DNA from: Pontixanthobacter luteolus
GTDB lineage: Bacteria; Pseudomonadota; Alphaproteobacteria; Sphingomonadales; Sphingomonadaceae
Length of the DNA: 64,000 nucleotides
Assembly: GCF_009828095.1 (NCBI RefSeq)
Contig: NZ_WTYP01000001.1
Span: 1,364,001 to 1,428,000, forward strand
Direction of reading: 5' to 3'
Below the pieces are notes generated by a model. It did no database searches, had not been told where the DNA came from, and worked only from the letters and a program-made list of their open reading frames with translations. Below are positions 35,631 to 45,621 of the stretch, in pieces. The translations under genes were made by a program, and so were the position numbers. Every line of letters starts with the position of its first letter. The first letter of the stretch is position 1.

Positions 35631-37112
35631 CTATCCGAACAAATCCTGCGCCCGCTCGTGCACCAGCTTGCCGACGCTGCGGCCCATTTTCAGACCTTCA
35701 ATATTATCCGACTGGATGTGATAGCCGCCATAGATGCGCGAAATTCCCGCCATTTCCGCCGTCTCGGTAAATGTCGGTAGATAGAGGCGCACATCTTCGC
35801 CCAGCGCATCGGGTTCCGTGATTTCGCCAGGGTGGCGGATCAGTTCCGCCCCGAATGCATCATCCCCCGTGAACAGGCGCAGTCCTTCCGCGCACGCGGC
35901 GCTGACAGTGCTGTGCCCCGAAACGTAACTGGGAAATGGCGGGCTGACGAACACGTATGGCGAGTAGGGATACCATTCGGAACCCTTCAGCTCGATGGTG
36001 CCCTTGCCAGGTCCGCCCCACCCCTTGATCATCCGCTCGCCGTAGTAATGCCGCACGAGGGTCCATGGACGCGAGGTGTCCCAATATCGCTTCGAATCCC
36101 ATGAAGCGATAAACGCATCGTGCGCTGTCTGACCGATCTGGAAGAACATCTTCACGTCGGCATCGAGGTCATTTCCGTCACGGCGCGAGATATCCTGAGC
36201 AAAACGCAGCCAATGCCCAGATTGGCCGGTGGAAGACGGCCCGTCGCGCATGAACTCGACCAACCCCTTCTGCTCGTCGGAGAGGCCCGCATTGAATGCG
36301 ATAACTTCGTCCACCTCGTCGCGGAGTTCTTCAGACCCAACCCTTGGCGGCTCCGGCGCACGGAACTGATCGCACGAACTCAGGGCAAACGCTTTAACCC
36401 GGTACCAGTGCGGGGTGAGAAAGCCCGGCGCAAAGGTGCTCCCGTCGTCACGACGAAACGTGATCGGTTGCCAGCGATCCGGGTGGTATACCCGGTCAGG
36501 CGGATTGGCCGGCGAATATTGGGTGTAGTCCGAATAGGGGGTGCCAGCCGATCCCGCTTCGTCACCCAGCTGGTTCGCGCCGTCACGGTGGCATTCGCTG
36601 GCCATTGTTTCAGCTACCAACGTGCCAATTCCGGCCGCGTTGCTGCGTCCGGGAACCGCCAGTTCAGGCCGGTAGCCGAAGCCGCGAAGCGCCGCGTGAA
36701 CAGTGGCGACATTTTCCGGGTAAAGATCGATCAAAGCGCCGGCTGCGGCATAGCTGATCGCTTCGCGTTTGTTCGCATCGGTCCGGTTTGCCTGTGGCTG
36801 ACGCAATGAGGCCCCAAACAGGACACCGCGTGCCTTGCCGTCATACGCCGCCCACGCTTCGTACATTGCACCCGTGACGATGGCCATCGCCCGCGCAAGT
36901 ACGGTTGGCCGCGCTTCGTTGCGCCTGACGTCCTCTGCCGCGATGTTCTGGAGGACATCGACCCAGTGATACGCCAGAGACTGGGCCTGCCCGCCCACCG
37001 ATTTGCCGGTGTGCTGGATCCGCACTTCTCCTGCGTGAAGCGGCGCCGAGAAGCTAGCACCGCCCAACAGGCCGAGTACCGAACCGGATTTCAAAAAGTT
37101 TCGTCTCTGCAT
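35631..37112 (-). CDS. Tat-exported vanadium haloperoxidase/PAP2-like enzyme
   Basis: A 493-residue protein with a twin-arginine signal (MQRRNFLKSGSVLG). All three parts of the vanadate/phosphate-binding signature are present: KxxxxxxRP as KRYWDTSRP (about 340), SYVSGHS (about 395-405) and SRxxxGxH as SRIYGGYH (about 457-464). This is the fold of vanadium haloperoxidases and class A acid phosphatases; with this length and Tat signal, vanadium haloperoxidase-related is the better call, but phosphatase activity is possible. It converges on the NtrC-like gene. Start 37112 places RR near the N-terminus; 37157 is also in frame. Confidence 0.85.
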   Translation of the reverse strand: MQRRNFLKSGSVLGLLGGASFSAPLHAGEVRIQHTGKSVGGQAQSLAYHWVDVLQNIAAEDVRRNEARPTVLARAMAIVTGAMYEAWAAYDGKARGVLFGASLRQPQANRTDANKREAISYAAAGALIDLYPENVATVHAALRGFGYRPELAVPGRSNAAGIGTLVAETMASECHRDGANQLGDEAGSAGTPYSDYTQYSPANPPDRVYHPDRWQPITFRRDDGSTFAPGFLTPHWYRVKAFALSSCDQFRAPEPPRVGSEELRDEVDEVIAFNAGLSDEQKGLVEFMRDGPSSTGQSGHWLRFAQDISRRDGNDLDADVKMFFQIGQTAHDAFIASWDSKRYWDTSRPWTLVRHYYGERMIKGWGGPGKGTIELKGSEWYPYSPYVFVSPPFPSYVSGHSTVSAACAEGLRLFTGDDAFGAELIRHPGEITEPDALGEDVRLYLPTFTETAEMAGISRIYGGYHIQSDNIEGLKMGRSVGKLVHERAQDLFG

Positions 37113-37269
37113 GATTCCCCCTGGCTGCTGGCGTAAATGCAGAAGCCGTTTTTGCAAAGCCCCACAAGCTCGATGGCGGTGATTTTTGCCGCCCCCGCAT
37201 AGTGCGAATTGTTAGGATGTTTCGCTGTATGGAAACTGTGACGAAGCCAATTTTTGCCCGGGATGCGAC

Positions 37270-37713
37270 ATGACAGACAGCAAGTTTCAACAGGTATGCG
37301 ACAGCCTTTCCAAGGTTGTCGATGGGGACCAGTTCGAAAGGTATCGCTGGGGCCGTGACGAAGCACCCAAACTGAAGCGACTTGCCGAATTGACCCGCGA
37401 AGCATTTTCAGGCCGCGAGGACTTCGAATTGACCGAAGAAGGTGCGACCAGCGAGCTGAAACGTTACGTCATCAAGGTGCACGGCAAGCGCACCATCGCG
37501 GTCGCTTTGACCTATGAAGCAGGCAAGGCGGTTATCCGGACTGAATCCGTAAACCGCAGTGCCTATGCCGCTGCTCCCGGTGATCCGATCGCCATCGACT
37601 ATGAAAACGTCGACGAGGAATGGATCGCAAAGGCGATGCAGGCCGCGTTCAGCCGCATCCGCCAGGCCGGCGGCGCGCATTCTAGCCCGCAGGAAGCTCA
37701 GCAAAGTCAGTAA
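37270..37713 (+). CDS. Hypothetical soluble protein
   Basis: A 147-residue protein without signal or membrane segment. A charged first half (SKVVDGDQFERYRWGRDEAPK) is followed by a beta-rich centre (ELKRYVIKVHGKRTIAVALTYEAGKAVIRTES) and a helical C-terminus (EEWIAKAMQAAFSRI). No family is recognised. Its 3' end overlaps the convergent folP gene by 32 bp, and the tail (SSPQEAQQSQ) lies in that overlap. Codon use looks like that of its neighbours. Real coding is supported by the strong frame and ATG, less so by homology. Confidence 0.65.
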   Translation: MTDSKFQQVCDSLSKVVDGDQFERYRWGRDEAPKLKRLAELTREAFSGREDFELTEEGATSELKRYVIKVHGKRTIAVALTYEAGKAVIRTESVNRSAYAAAPGDPIAIDYENVDEEWIAKAMQAAFSRIRQAGGAHSSPQEAQQSQ

Positions 37714-38797
37714 GCGCCGCATCGCGCAAACCGCGCCACACATTGCGCGCCTGAACGACCGCCGCGGCGTCATGGACACGGTGCAACTGCACGCCTGCAT
37801 TCATCCCTGCAATCGATAGCGCGATGCTGCCGCCCAGCCGGTCCTCGGCAGGTGCCTCGTTCGACAACGCGCCAATCATCCGTTTGCGGCTTGCACCTAG
37901 CAGCAATGGCTGACCCAGTGCATGAAACAGCGGCAGCGCGTTGATCAGAGAAAGGTTCTCCGACAGCGTCTTGCCGAAACCGATGCCCGGATCGAGGATT
38001 ATGTTGCCCCGTTCCAGCCCGGCTTCCAAGGCGCGGTCACGTGCAGCCTTCAGCCAATCGAACACATCGAACACCACGTTTGAATAATCGCCATTGGCGT
38101 GCAGGTCTTCGCCTTCACCGGGTGCATGCATCAGCACCACCGGACATTGCCGTGCCGCACACAGTTCAAGGCTGCGCGGATCGTGCCGCAATGCCGATAC
38201 GTCGTTGATGATGTGCGCACCCGCATCCAGCGCCGCCTCCATCACTGCCGGTCGCCGCGTATCGACACTGATTGCGGCGCCCATTCCGGCACAATATTCG
38301 ACTGCGGGAAGCACCCGTTTCAGTTCGTCGCCTTCCCATGTGGCGGGTGCGCCAGGACGCGTGCTTTCCCCGCCGATATCGACCAGCGCCGCACCAGCTT
38401 CCAGCATGGCAGAGGCGTGCGCCCTGCCTGCTGCGGGATCATCGAGGAATTCGCCGCCATCGCTGAAACTGTCAGGCGTGACGTTGAGGATGCCCATGAT
38501 CTGCGGCTGGTCCAGCGGCACGGTTCGCTCGCCCAGTTTCAGCGGGGCGTGTGCTGTTGTCAGCCCGGCCCATTGCTCGCCCGCATCCGCAGCAACGCCA
38601 TCTGGCAGGTCAGCAAGAATTTCCTCCACCGTTTCGGGCGATCCGAGCGAACGCTCGATCACCTGACCGCTGCGCGTCACGATCACGGCAAAGCGGTGCG
38701 CGTAGACCATCCCGCCTGCCAGACGGATCGCATCGCCATGCTCCGCCTGCGGGCTGAGTGTGAGGCCAATCGGGCGAATGTATACCTTGTCTGTCAT
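37682..38797 (-). CDS. folP: Dihydropteroate synthase with N-terminal extension
   Basis: A 371-residue FolP, which joins p-aminobenzoate to dihydropterin pyrophosphate in folate synthesis; target of sulfonamides. The TIM-barrel core begins at QIMGILNVTPDSFSDGG (99-115), followed by DIGGESTRPGA and ILDPGIGFGKT. E. coli FolP is about 280 residues; here about 95 residues precede the core (VYIRPIGLTLSPQ... KLGERTVPL), a sequence without known function. It overlaps the convergent hypothetical at its 3' end by 32 bp. Confidence 0.94.
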   Translation of the reverse strand: MTDKVYIRPIGLTLSPQAEHGDAIRLAGGMVYAHRFAVIVTRSGQVIERSLGSPETVEEILADLPDGVAADAGEQWAGLTTAHAPLKLGERTVPLDQPQIMGILNVTPDSFSDGGEFLDDPAAGRAHASAMLEAGAALVDIGGESTRPGAPATWEGDELKRVLPAVEYCAGMGAAISVDTRRPAVMEAALDAGAHIINDVSALRHDPRSLELCAARQCPVVLMHAPGEGEDLHANGDYSNVVFDVFDWLKAARDRALEAGLERGNIILDPGIGFGKTLSENLSLINALPLFHALGQPLLLGASRKRMIGALSNEAPAEDRLGGSIALSIAGMNAGVQLHRVHDAAAVVQARNVWRGLRDAALTDFAELPAG

Positions 38798-38978
38798 GCC
38801 GCGACCCTAAGCTGAAATCCTACAGGATGGAACACATGGAACACAGTCCTGAAACTGGAATCATCGGAGCAATTTGCACGGCACAAAGTCATGAAGCGAG
38901 GCTAGCGTGGCACCGGACCTGTAGGACAGGATCAATGCTCTCCACTGCCGCGTCAAACCGCCGACAACTCAGCCGATA
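38798..38978. other. Intergenic region between folP and ccrM with inverted repeat
   Basis: A 181-bp gap between ccrM and folP (both minus strand). It contains a perfect 9-bp inverted repeat, TCCTACAGG (38818-38826) and CCTGTAGGA (38918-38926), 91 bp apart, and the first copy lies in the near-palindrome ATCCTACAGGAT. It may hold the folP promoter. A 57-codon frame at 38829 looks unconvincing. Confidence 0.4.
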
Positions 38979-40320
<1,342 letters not shown>

Positions 40321-41247
40321 TTATGCAAGGATCAGGGCAATGTTGGCAATGAATGCGGCGAGCAAGACCGCGCCGAGCACGCGGCCGATCCGGTCGGCAA
40401 ACCAGCACAACAGCAAAACCATCAGCGCAGTCGCAGCCACCATCGGCAGTTCGATATCCACCAGCTCGGCCGGAATGGCGACCGGGGAAATGGCCATCGT
40501 CGCCCCGCCAATCAGCAGGATATTGTAGATGTTCGATCCGACCACATTGCCCAGTGCCAGGCCCGATTTCCCGCGCAGCGCGGCAGCGACAGAGGCGGCC
40601 AGTTCCGGCAGCGAAGTGCCGATCGCGACCACGGTCAGACCGATAACCGTTTCGCTGAGGCCGGCAAAGCGCGCCACGTCCACAGCGCCGTCGACCAGAT
40701 ATTTACCCCCGGCTATCAGCGCGGCAACGCCGATCGCGAACAGCACGACTGATTTCCACAAGGCGGGAATTTCATCCTCGTCTTCATGCTCGTCTTCGTC
40801 GGCCGGACGCGGGTGGCGGTATCTCCACACGATATAGATCGTCAGCAGCGCGAGCAGCGCGGCGCCCAGCCATGGTGATGCGAAACCGCCCAATGCGAGC
40901 AGCCACAACATAACCGATGCGCTGAAGGCGACGACGGCGTCGCGTCTGCCGGTACCGGTCAGGATGATCGGCGCGACCAGCGCGGCCGCGCCCAAAATCA
41001 GCAGGGTATTGGCCAGGTTCGACCCGGCAATATTGCCCCAGGCGATTTCGGGCGAGCCGATCAGGGCCGCCTGAACACTGGCGACCATTTCCGGCATGGA
41101 AGTCGCCGCACCGACAATTACCAGTCCCGTGACAAGGTTTGAAATCCCCATCCGCCGGGCAAGGCCAACGGCCCCGCGAACCAGCAGCTCGCCGCCCAGC
41201 CCCAGTCCGACCAGGCCAGCAAGGATCAGCAATATTGCAGTTGTCAT
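40321..41247 (-). CDS. Calcium/sodium antiporter (CaCA family, YrbG-like)
   Basis: A 308-residue ten-helix exchanger. The two alpha-repeats are present: GAATSMPEMVAS with GNIAGSNLANTLLILG in the first half and AIGTSLPELAAS with GNVVGSNIYNILLIGG in the second. An acidic cytosolic loop (DEDEHEDEDEIP) lies between them. It should export Ca2+ in exchange for Na+. The start overlaps the nhaA stop by 4 nt, so the two are co-transcribed, making a cation-homeostasis operon. Confidence 0.93.
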   Translation of the reverse strand: MTTAILLILAGLVGLGLGGELLVRGAVGLARRMGISNLVTGLVIVGAATSMPEMVASVQAALIGSPEIAWGNIAGSNLANTLLILGAAALVAPIILTGTGRRDAVVAFSASVMLWLLALGGFASPWLGAALLALLTIYIVWRYRHPRPADEDEHEDEDEIPALWKSVVLFAIGVAALIAGGKYLVDGAVDVARFAGLSETVIGLTVVAIGTSLPELAASVAAALRGKSGLALGNVVGSNIYNILLIGGATMAISPVAIPAELVDIELPMVAATALMVLLLCWFADRIGRVLGAVLLAAFIANIALILA

Positions 41248-42431
41248 TTAGTCGCCTTGGATGCGGAGCGCAGGATTGCGATGCCGGCCACTGCAGAAAC
41301 CAGCGATCCCGACAACACACCAAGTTTGACCGCGGCGATTTGTTCCGGGGATGCAAAGGCAAGGTTCCCGATAAACAGGCTCATGGTGAAGCCGATACCT
41401 GCAATCAGCGACAGCCCCCATATCTGCGCCCAGCTAATGCCCTGCGGCAGATTGGCGATGCCCAGCCTGGTGGCGATCCACGCAAAGCCGACGATGCCCA
41501 GTTGCTTACCGACGATCAGGCCCAGCGCGATGCCCAGCGGCAGCGGCGCGATCAGGGCGGCCATTTCCACATCGAGCAAGCCGACACCGGCGTTGGCGAA
41601 AGCGAAGATCGGCACGACCAGGAATGCAACCCACGGGTGCAGACCATGCTCCATATGCTCAAGCATCTTTTCACCGCCCCGGCTGGTTACCGGGATCGTC
41701 ATCGCCAGCGCCACACCCGCCAGCGTTGCATGGACGCCGGATTTCAGCACGAAATACCACAGGGCAACGCCCAGCAGAATGTAAGGCAGGCGCGATCCGA
41801 CACGTGCGCGTCCGATCAGCAGCAGCAGCGCGAATACAATCGCGGCGGCAATCAGCATCCCGGTTTCAACGCCGGGGGTATAAAACAGCGCGATAATCAC
41901 GATCGCCCCGATGTCATCGATGACAGCAATCGCCAGCAACAGCGCCTTGAGCGCGACCGGCACACGCTTGCCCAGCAGCGCAAGGATGCCCAAGGCAAAG
42001 GCGATGTCAGTGGCAGCAGGGATCGCCCAGCCCGCCATGTTCTCGCTCTGACCCCAGTTGATCGATGTGAACACCAGCGCCGGCAGGACCATTCCGCCCA
42101 GCGCAGCGAACAGCGGCAGGGAAGACTGTTTCCAGCTTGATAACTGTCCGGTCAGAGCCTCGCGCTTCACCTCGAGCCCGACGAGCAGGAAAAACAGCGC
42201 CATAAGACCATCGTTGATCCATAAGAGGGCAGATTTCTCCACTCCCCCACCGCCTATCGTGACTGCAACCGGCGTCTGGAGAAGGCCCGCATACCATCCG
42301 GCAAGGCCGCTATTGGCCACGATCAGTGCAGCAGCAGCAGCGATCATCAGCACGATCCCGCCCGCGCTTTCTTCCTTCATGAAGTCGCGCAGATATTTTG
42401 CGGATGCCTCGACGGCGGTGGTTATGGCCAC
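41244..42431 (-). CDS. nhaA: Na+/H+ antiporter NhaA
   Basis: A 395-residue pH-regulated electrogenic Na+/H+ antiporter of the inner membrane. The ion-binding Asp pair is present in AIAVIDDIGAIVIIALFY, and the N-terminal ESAGGIVLMIAAAAALIVANS and GLEVKREAL segments are typical. The start is GTG (42431, MAITTAVEAS); ATG at 42380 (MKEESAGG) is an alternative. A strong minus-strand terminator lies only 13 nt upstream, leaving almost no room for a promoter. Confidence 0.95.
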   Translation of the reverse strand: MAITTAVEASAKYLRDFMKEESAGGIVLMIAAAAALIVANSGLAGWYAGLLQTPVAVTIGGGGVEKSALLWINDGLMALFFLLVGLEVKREALTGQLSSWKQSSLPLFAALGGMVLPALVFTSINWGQSENMAGWAIPAATDIAFALGILALLGKRVPVALKALLLAIAVIDDIGAIVIIALFYTPGVETGMLIAAAIVFALLLLIGRARVGSRLPYILLGVALWYFVLKSGVHATLAGVALAMTIPVTSRGGEKMLEHMEHGLHPWVAFLVVPIFAFANAGVGLLDVEMAALIAPLPLGIALGLIVGKQLGIVGFAWIATRLGIANLPQGISWAQIWGLSLIAGIGFTMSLFIGNLAFASPEQIAAVKLGVLSGSLVSAVAGIAILRSASKATK

Positions 42432-42444
42432 GATGTTTGCCCTT

Positions 42445-42483
42445 AAAAAAGCGGCGCCGCGGTGAAATTCCGCGGACGCCGCT
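42445..42483 (-). terminator. Intrinsic terminator/attenuator between the DUF465 gene and nhaA
   Basis: On the minus strand, AGCGGCG-T-CCGCGG, a 7-nt loop and CCGCGG-CGCCGCT form a 13-bp stem with a one-base bulge, followed by six T (42450-42445). It follows the DUF465 gene by about 75 nt and ends 13 nt before the nhaA start codon, so it could act as an attenuator of nhaA as well as a terminator. Confidence 0.8.
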
Positions 42484-42558
42484 GTGGTTCATTCTGTTTA
42501 GGTGACGGCACCGGGGTCACAGGAGGGGGGTTGGTTCCCCGGCGCCGCCGATGCGAGG

Positions 42559-42732
42559 TCACTGGACCGCGGGTTCTCCACGTGCCTGGACCTGTGCAAT
42601 ACGGTCTTTCAATTGCAGACGAATACGCTTGAGTATCTTCACTTCCTCTTGCTTGCCTGCCGCCTTGCTGGTGTCGATCAAACGATCGATCCGGCGGTGC
42701 CGCAAACGCAATTTCTTGAGGTAGCCATTCAT
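42559..42732 (-). CDS. DUF465 (YdcH-like) small protein
   Basis: A 57-residue basic helical protein read from 42732 (MNGYLKKLRLRHRRIDRLIDT ... ILKRIRLQLKDRIAQVQ). HRRIDRLID and the KILKRIRLQLKDRI heptads match the DUF465/YdcH family of unknown function. TCAGGAGAGTGAG immediately upstream gives AGGAG 8 nt before the ATG. It is divergent from the OxyR-like gene and followed by the terminator at 42445-42483. Confidence 0.85.
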   Translation of the reverse strand: MNGYLKKLRLRHRRIDRLIDTSKAAGKQEEVKILKRIRLQLKDRIAQVQARGEPAVQ

Positions 42733-42831
42733 CTCACTCTCCTGAATTTGCCCTGTTGGCCACTATATCGCATCGCCGGTTTGATAATTCCAATTGTTAG
42801 TTATCGCTCTTTCTGATAGAAAATATCTATC

Positions 42832-43731
42832 ATGCCTTCACTCCGCCAGCTGGAATATCTGATCGCTATCGAGGACGCGGCCCATTTCGGGCGGGCTGCA
42901 GCAGAGATGAATGTCACCCAGCCGACGCTCAGCCAGCAGGTGAAGGAAATGGAACTGCGCCTCGGGTCGAAACTGATCGATCGAGGCCGCCCGGTTCGCC
43001 TGACCCCGATCGGGCGCGAAATTGCCAGCCGCGCCCGCCGTGTGCTGCGCGATATCGGTGAAATCCGCGCGATTGCAGAGCGCGGGAAAGACGGAATGGC
43101 CGGTACTATCCGGCTGGGCGTTTCACCGACAATCGGCCCCTATCTGATGCCGCGCGCAGTGGTGCGGTTGCACCGCGAATTCCCCAGCCTCAGGCTCTAT
43201 ATCCGTGAAGGGATCCCGGCAGACCATTTTGCCGATCTGCGCAATGGCCGGCTCGACATGATGCTCGCCCCCTTGCCGGTAATCGGCAGAGATATGCACG
43301 TGCAGCCATTGTTTGACGAACCCCTGCAAATGGTCGGCGCGCCCGATCATCGCTTGTTCGCCAAACGCCATTTGCAGCCCGGCGATTTTGCCGGCGAGCC
43401 TGTCCTCAGCCTCGACCGGCGGCACCCGTCGCATGGTCAGACCGAACAGATTTGCGAGGAAATGGGCGCCGACCTTCTGCGCGATTACGAAGGGACCAGC
43501 CTGGACAGTCTGCGCCAGATGGCCGGGTCAGGTTTGGGCCTGGCGCTGCTGCCGGAACTGTATCTGCGCGCAGAAACCGGCGGTGAAGACATGGTCCGCC
43601 GCTTCGAAATCGATGACTGGGCGCCCAAACGCTCGATAGCGGCCGTCTGGCGCGAAGGCGCAGCGTTCGCCAGCAGCTTCGCCGTGATCGCTGAAATCGC
43701 CGCCTCAGAAGCTCGCGAAATTCTCGCCTGA
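42832..43731 (+). CDS. OxyR-like LysR transcriptional regulator
   Basis: A 299-residue LysR regulator whose closest recognisable relatives are hydrogen-peroxide-inducible activators: MPSLRQLEYLIAIEDAAHFGRAA, VTQPTLSQQVKEMELRLG (HTH), GVSPTIGPYLMP and TSLDSLRQMAGSGLGLALLPELYL. The equivalent of E. coli Cys208 is present (C208 in QICEEMGAD), but the peroxidatic Cys199 position is P199 in RRHPSHG; C208 is the only cysteine. It therefore cannot form the classical sensing disulfide. No catalase or peroxiredoxin gene is adjacent. Confidence 0.88.
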   Translation: MPSLRQLEYLIAIEDAAHFGRAAAEMNVTQPTLSQQVKEMELRLGSKLIDRGRPVRLTPIGREIASRARRVLRDIGEIRAIAERGKDGMAGTIRLGVSPTIGPYLMPRAVVRLHREFPSLRLYIREGIPADHFADLRNGRLDMMLAPLPVIGRDMHVQPLFDEPLQMVGAPDHRLFAKRHLQPGDFAGEPVLSLDRRHPSHGQTEQICEEMGADLLRDYEGTSLDSLRQMAGSGLGLALLPELYLRAETGGEDMVRRFEIDDWAPKRSIAAVWREGAAFASSFAVIAEIAASEAREILA

Positions 43732-43746
43732 GCCGCTGCAGGCAGC

Positions 43747-44382
43747 CTATATCAGGCTGAGCTGCGCAACCGGCGCGAAGCTTCTGCGGTGATGCGGCGT
43801 CGGGCCGTGTTCGCGCAGCGCGGCCATGTGGTCTTTCGTACCGTAACCCTTGTTCCGTTCCCAGCCATATTGCGGATACTCAGCCGCCGCATGCCGCATC
43901 ATCCGGTCACGCCATTCCTTGGCGACGATCGAGGCTGCGGATATCGCAGGTTCTAGCGCGTCACCGCCGACAATCGGCCGCCCTTTGCCCCATGCGGCCT
44001 CGTCCCATTCGCCGCAGCGCCCGCATGGCGACATATTCCCGTCGATCAGCACAGCCTTAGGGGCGCCGTCGAGAACCGAGCATAGCCGGTTCACCGCCAG
44101 CGTCATGGCGAGCATTGTCGCGCCGAGGATATTAAGCTCGTCGATCTGCTTCACATCCACGATGCCGACCGCCCATGCGCATGTGCCCCGGATCGTTTCA
44201 TCCAGCACCGCGCGCCGTTTTGCGGTAAGCTTCTTGGAATCGTCGAGGCCGTCCGGGCAAGGGTTGCACAGAACCACGGCACCGGCCACAACCGGCCCCG
44301 CCAAGGGGCCGCGTCCGGCCTCGTCCACCCCGATGGTGAAGCCTTCGGCACCAAATTGCCGGTCAGGAGTTACAGCTAACAT
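43747..44382 (-). CDS. rnhB: Ribonuclease HII
   Basis: A 211-residue RNase HII that cleaves RNA in RNA-DNA hybrids, including single ribonucleotides in DNA. The GVDEAGRGPLAGP motif is at 18-30 (catalytic D20, E21), with VLIDGN and a later DALEPAISAASIVAKEWRDRMM helix. The start is ATG 44382, which overlaps the first ATG of the divergent dehydrogenase by 2 nt (CATG); the long upstream frame is antisense to that gene. Both starts share one 4-bp site, so a later rnhB start cannot be excluded. Confidence 0.92.
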   Translation of the reverse strand: MLAVTPDRQFGAEGFTIGVDEAGRGPLAGPVVAGAVVLCNPCPDGLDDSKKLTAKRRAVLDETIRGTCAWAVGIVDVKQIDELNILGATMLAMTLAVNRLCSVLDGAPKAVLIDGNMSPCGRCGEWDEAAWGKGRPIVGGDALEPAISAASIVAKEWRDRMMRHAAAEYPQYGWERNKGYGTKDHMAALREHGPTPHHRRSFAPVAQLSLI

Positions 44383-45565
44383 GACTATCTCGAAAAACGC
44401 CCTTCTCGCCCTCGCGCTATCACCCGCTGCCATCGCGCTATCAAGCTGCGAGGCCAATGGATCGGTGGAAACCGCCACTGAGACACAGGCTGTCGCCGGT
44501 GCCAAAGAAGCAGGCACCTTCGGACCGTTCAGCGTGACGGAACACGGCACTTTCAATGAGCCTTGGGCCGCCGCGTTCGAACCGACAACCGGCAATCTGT
44601 TCATCACTGAAAAGTCGGGCCAGATTAAATTCTTCCAACCTGAAAACGGCAAGATCGGCACGGTGTCCGGCGTACCGGCGGTCGATTACGGAGGACAGGG
44701 CGGATTAGGCGACATCGCCTTTGCGCCCGATTACGATCAGAGCGGGTTGATCTATCTGAGCTGGGCAGAGGCTGGCGACGGCGACACACGCGGCGCTGTT
44801 GTTGGCCGCGGCAAGCTTGCCTGCGGCGGCGCGAGCGCCTGCTCGATCAACGATCTAGAAATAATCTGGCGCCAGGCACCCAAAGTCACCGGACGCGGAC
44901 ATTATTCGCACCGGATCGCGTTTTCGCCTGACGGGCAGCATCTGTATATCGCCTCGGGCGACAGGCAGAAAATGCAGCCCGCGCAGGATACCTCCAACAC
45001 GCTTGGCACTATCGTCAGGCTCAACCTCGACGGGACGCCGGCCGCGGGAAATCCGATGGCTGACAAGGGCGGAAAGACCAGCGAGATATGGTCCTATGGT
45101 CACCGCAACATCCTGGGCATGGACTTCGATGCGCAGGGCCGCCTTTGGGAAACCGAGCACGGCCCGGCTGGCGGCGATGAATTCAATCTTGTGAAAGCGG
45201 GTTCCAATTACGGTTGGCCGGTGGTGTCAGACGGTAACCATTATGACGGCGAAAAAATCCCGAACAATTCGACCCGCCCGGACCTAGCCGGATCGGCAAT
45301 CACCTGGACGCCGGTTATCGCGCCGGGGGATATGGTGTTCTATAAAGGCAACCTGTTCAGCGATTGGCAGGGCGATGCCCTGATCGCGGGTCTTAAAACC
45401 AACGCCATCATCCACGTCAAAGTGGATGGTGATACGGCACGGGAAGCTGCGCGATACGAATTCGAAAACCGCCTTCGCACCATTGATACCGGACCTGACG
45501 GCGCGCTGTGGGTGCTTGAAGACGGCGAAGGCGGACGATTGCTGCGTCTCACCCCGCAAAACTGA
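44381..45565 (+). CDS. Sugar dehydrogenase lipoprotein (PQQ/Asd type)
   Basis: A 394-residue protein starting MTISKNALLALALSPAAIA with lipobox ALSSC (Cys23), so it is anchored to the envelope. The six-bladed propeller of the glucose/sorbosone dehydrogenase family shows GLGDIAFAPDY, HYSHRIAFSPDGQHLYIASGDR, GHRNILGMDFDAQGRLWETEHGPAGGDE, NYGWPV and GPDGALWVLEDGEGGRLLRL. It probably oxidises an aldose with PQQ in the periplasm, though YliI-type homologues often lack a known partner. AGGAG lies 11 nt before the ATG. Confidence 0.88.
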   Translation: MTISKNALLALALSPAAIALSSCEANGSVETATETQAVAGAKEAGTFGPFSVTEHGTFNEPWAAAFEPTTGNLFITEKSGQIKFFQPENGKIGTVSGVPAVDYGGQGGLGDIAFAPDYDQSGLIYLSWAEAGDGDTRGAVVGRGKLACGGASACSINDLEIIWRQAPKVTGRGHYSHRIAFSPDGQHLYIASGDRQKMQPAQDTSNTLGTIVRLNLDGTPAAGNPMADKGGKTSEIWSYGHRNILGMDFDAQGRLWETEHGPAGGDEFNLVKAGSNYGWPVVSDGNHYDGEKIPNNSTRPDLAGSAITWTPVIAPGDMVFYKGNLFSDWQGDALIAGLKTNAIIHVKVDGDTAREAARYEFENRLRTIDTGPDGALWVLEDGEGGRLLRLTPQN

Positions 45566-45621
45566 TGGGCGAGAGCTGAACCTTACCCGCTGCTAGCTGA
45601 AATTGATCGACAGGGCGCGAA

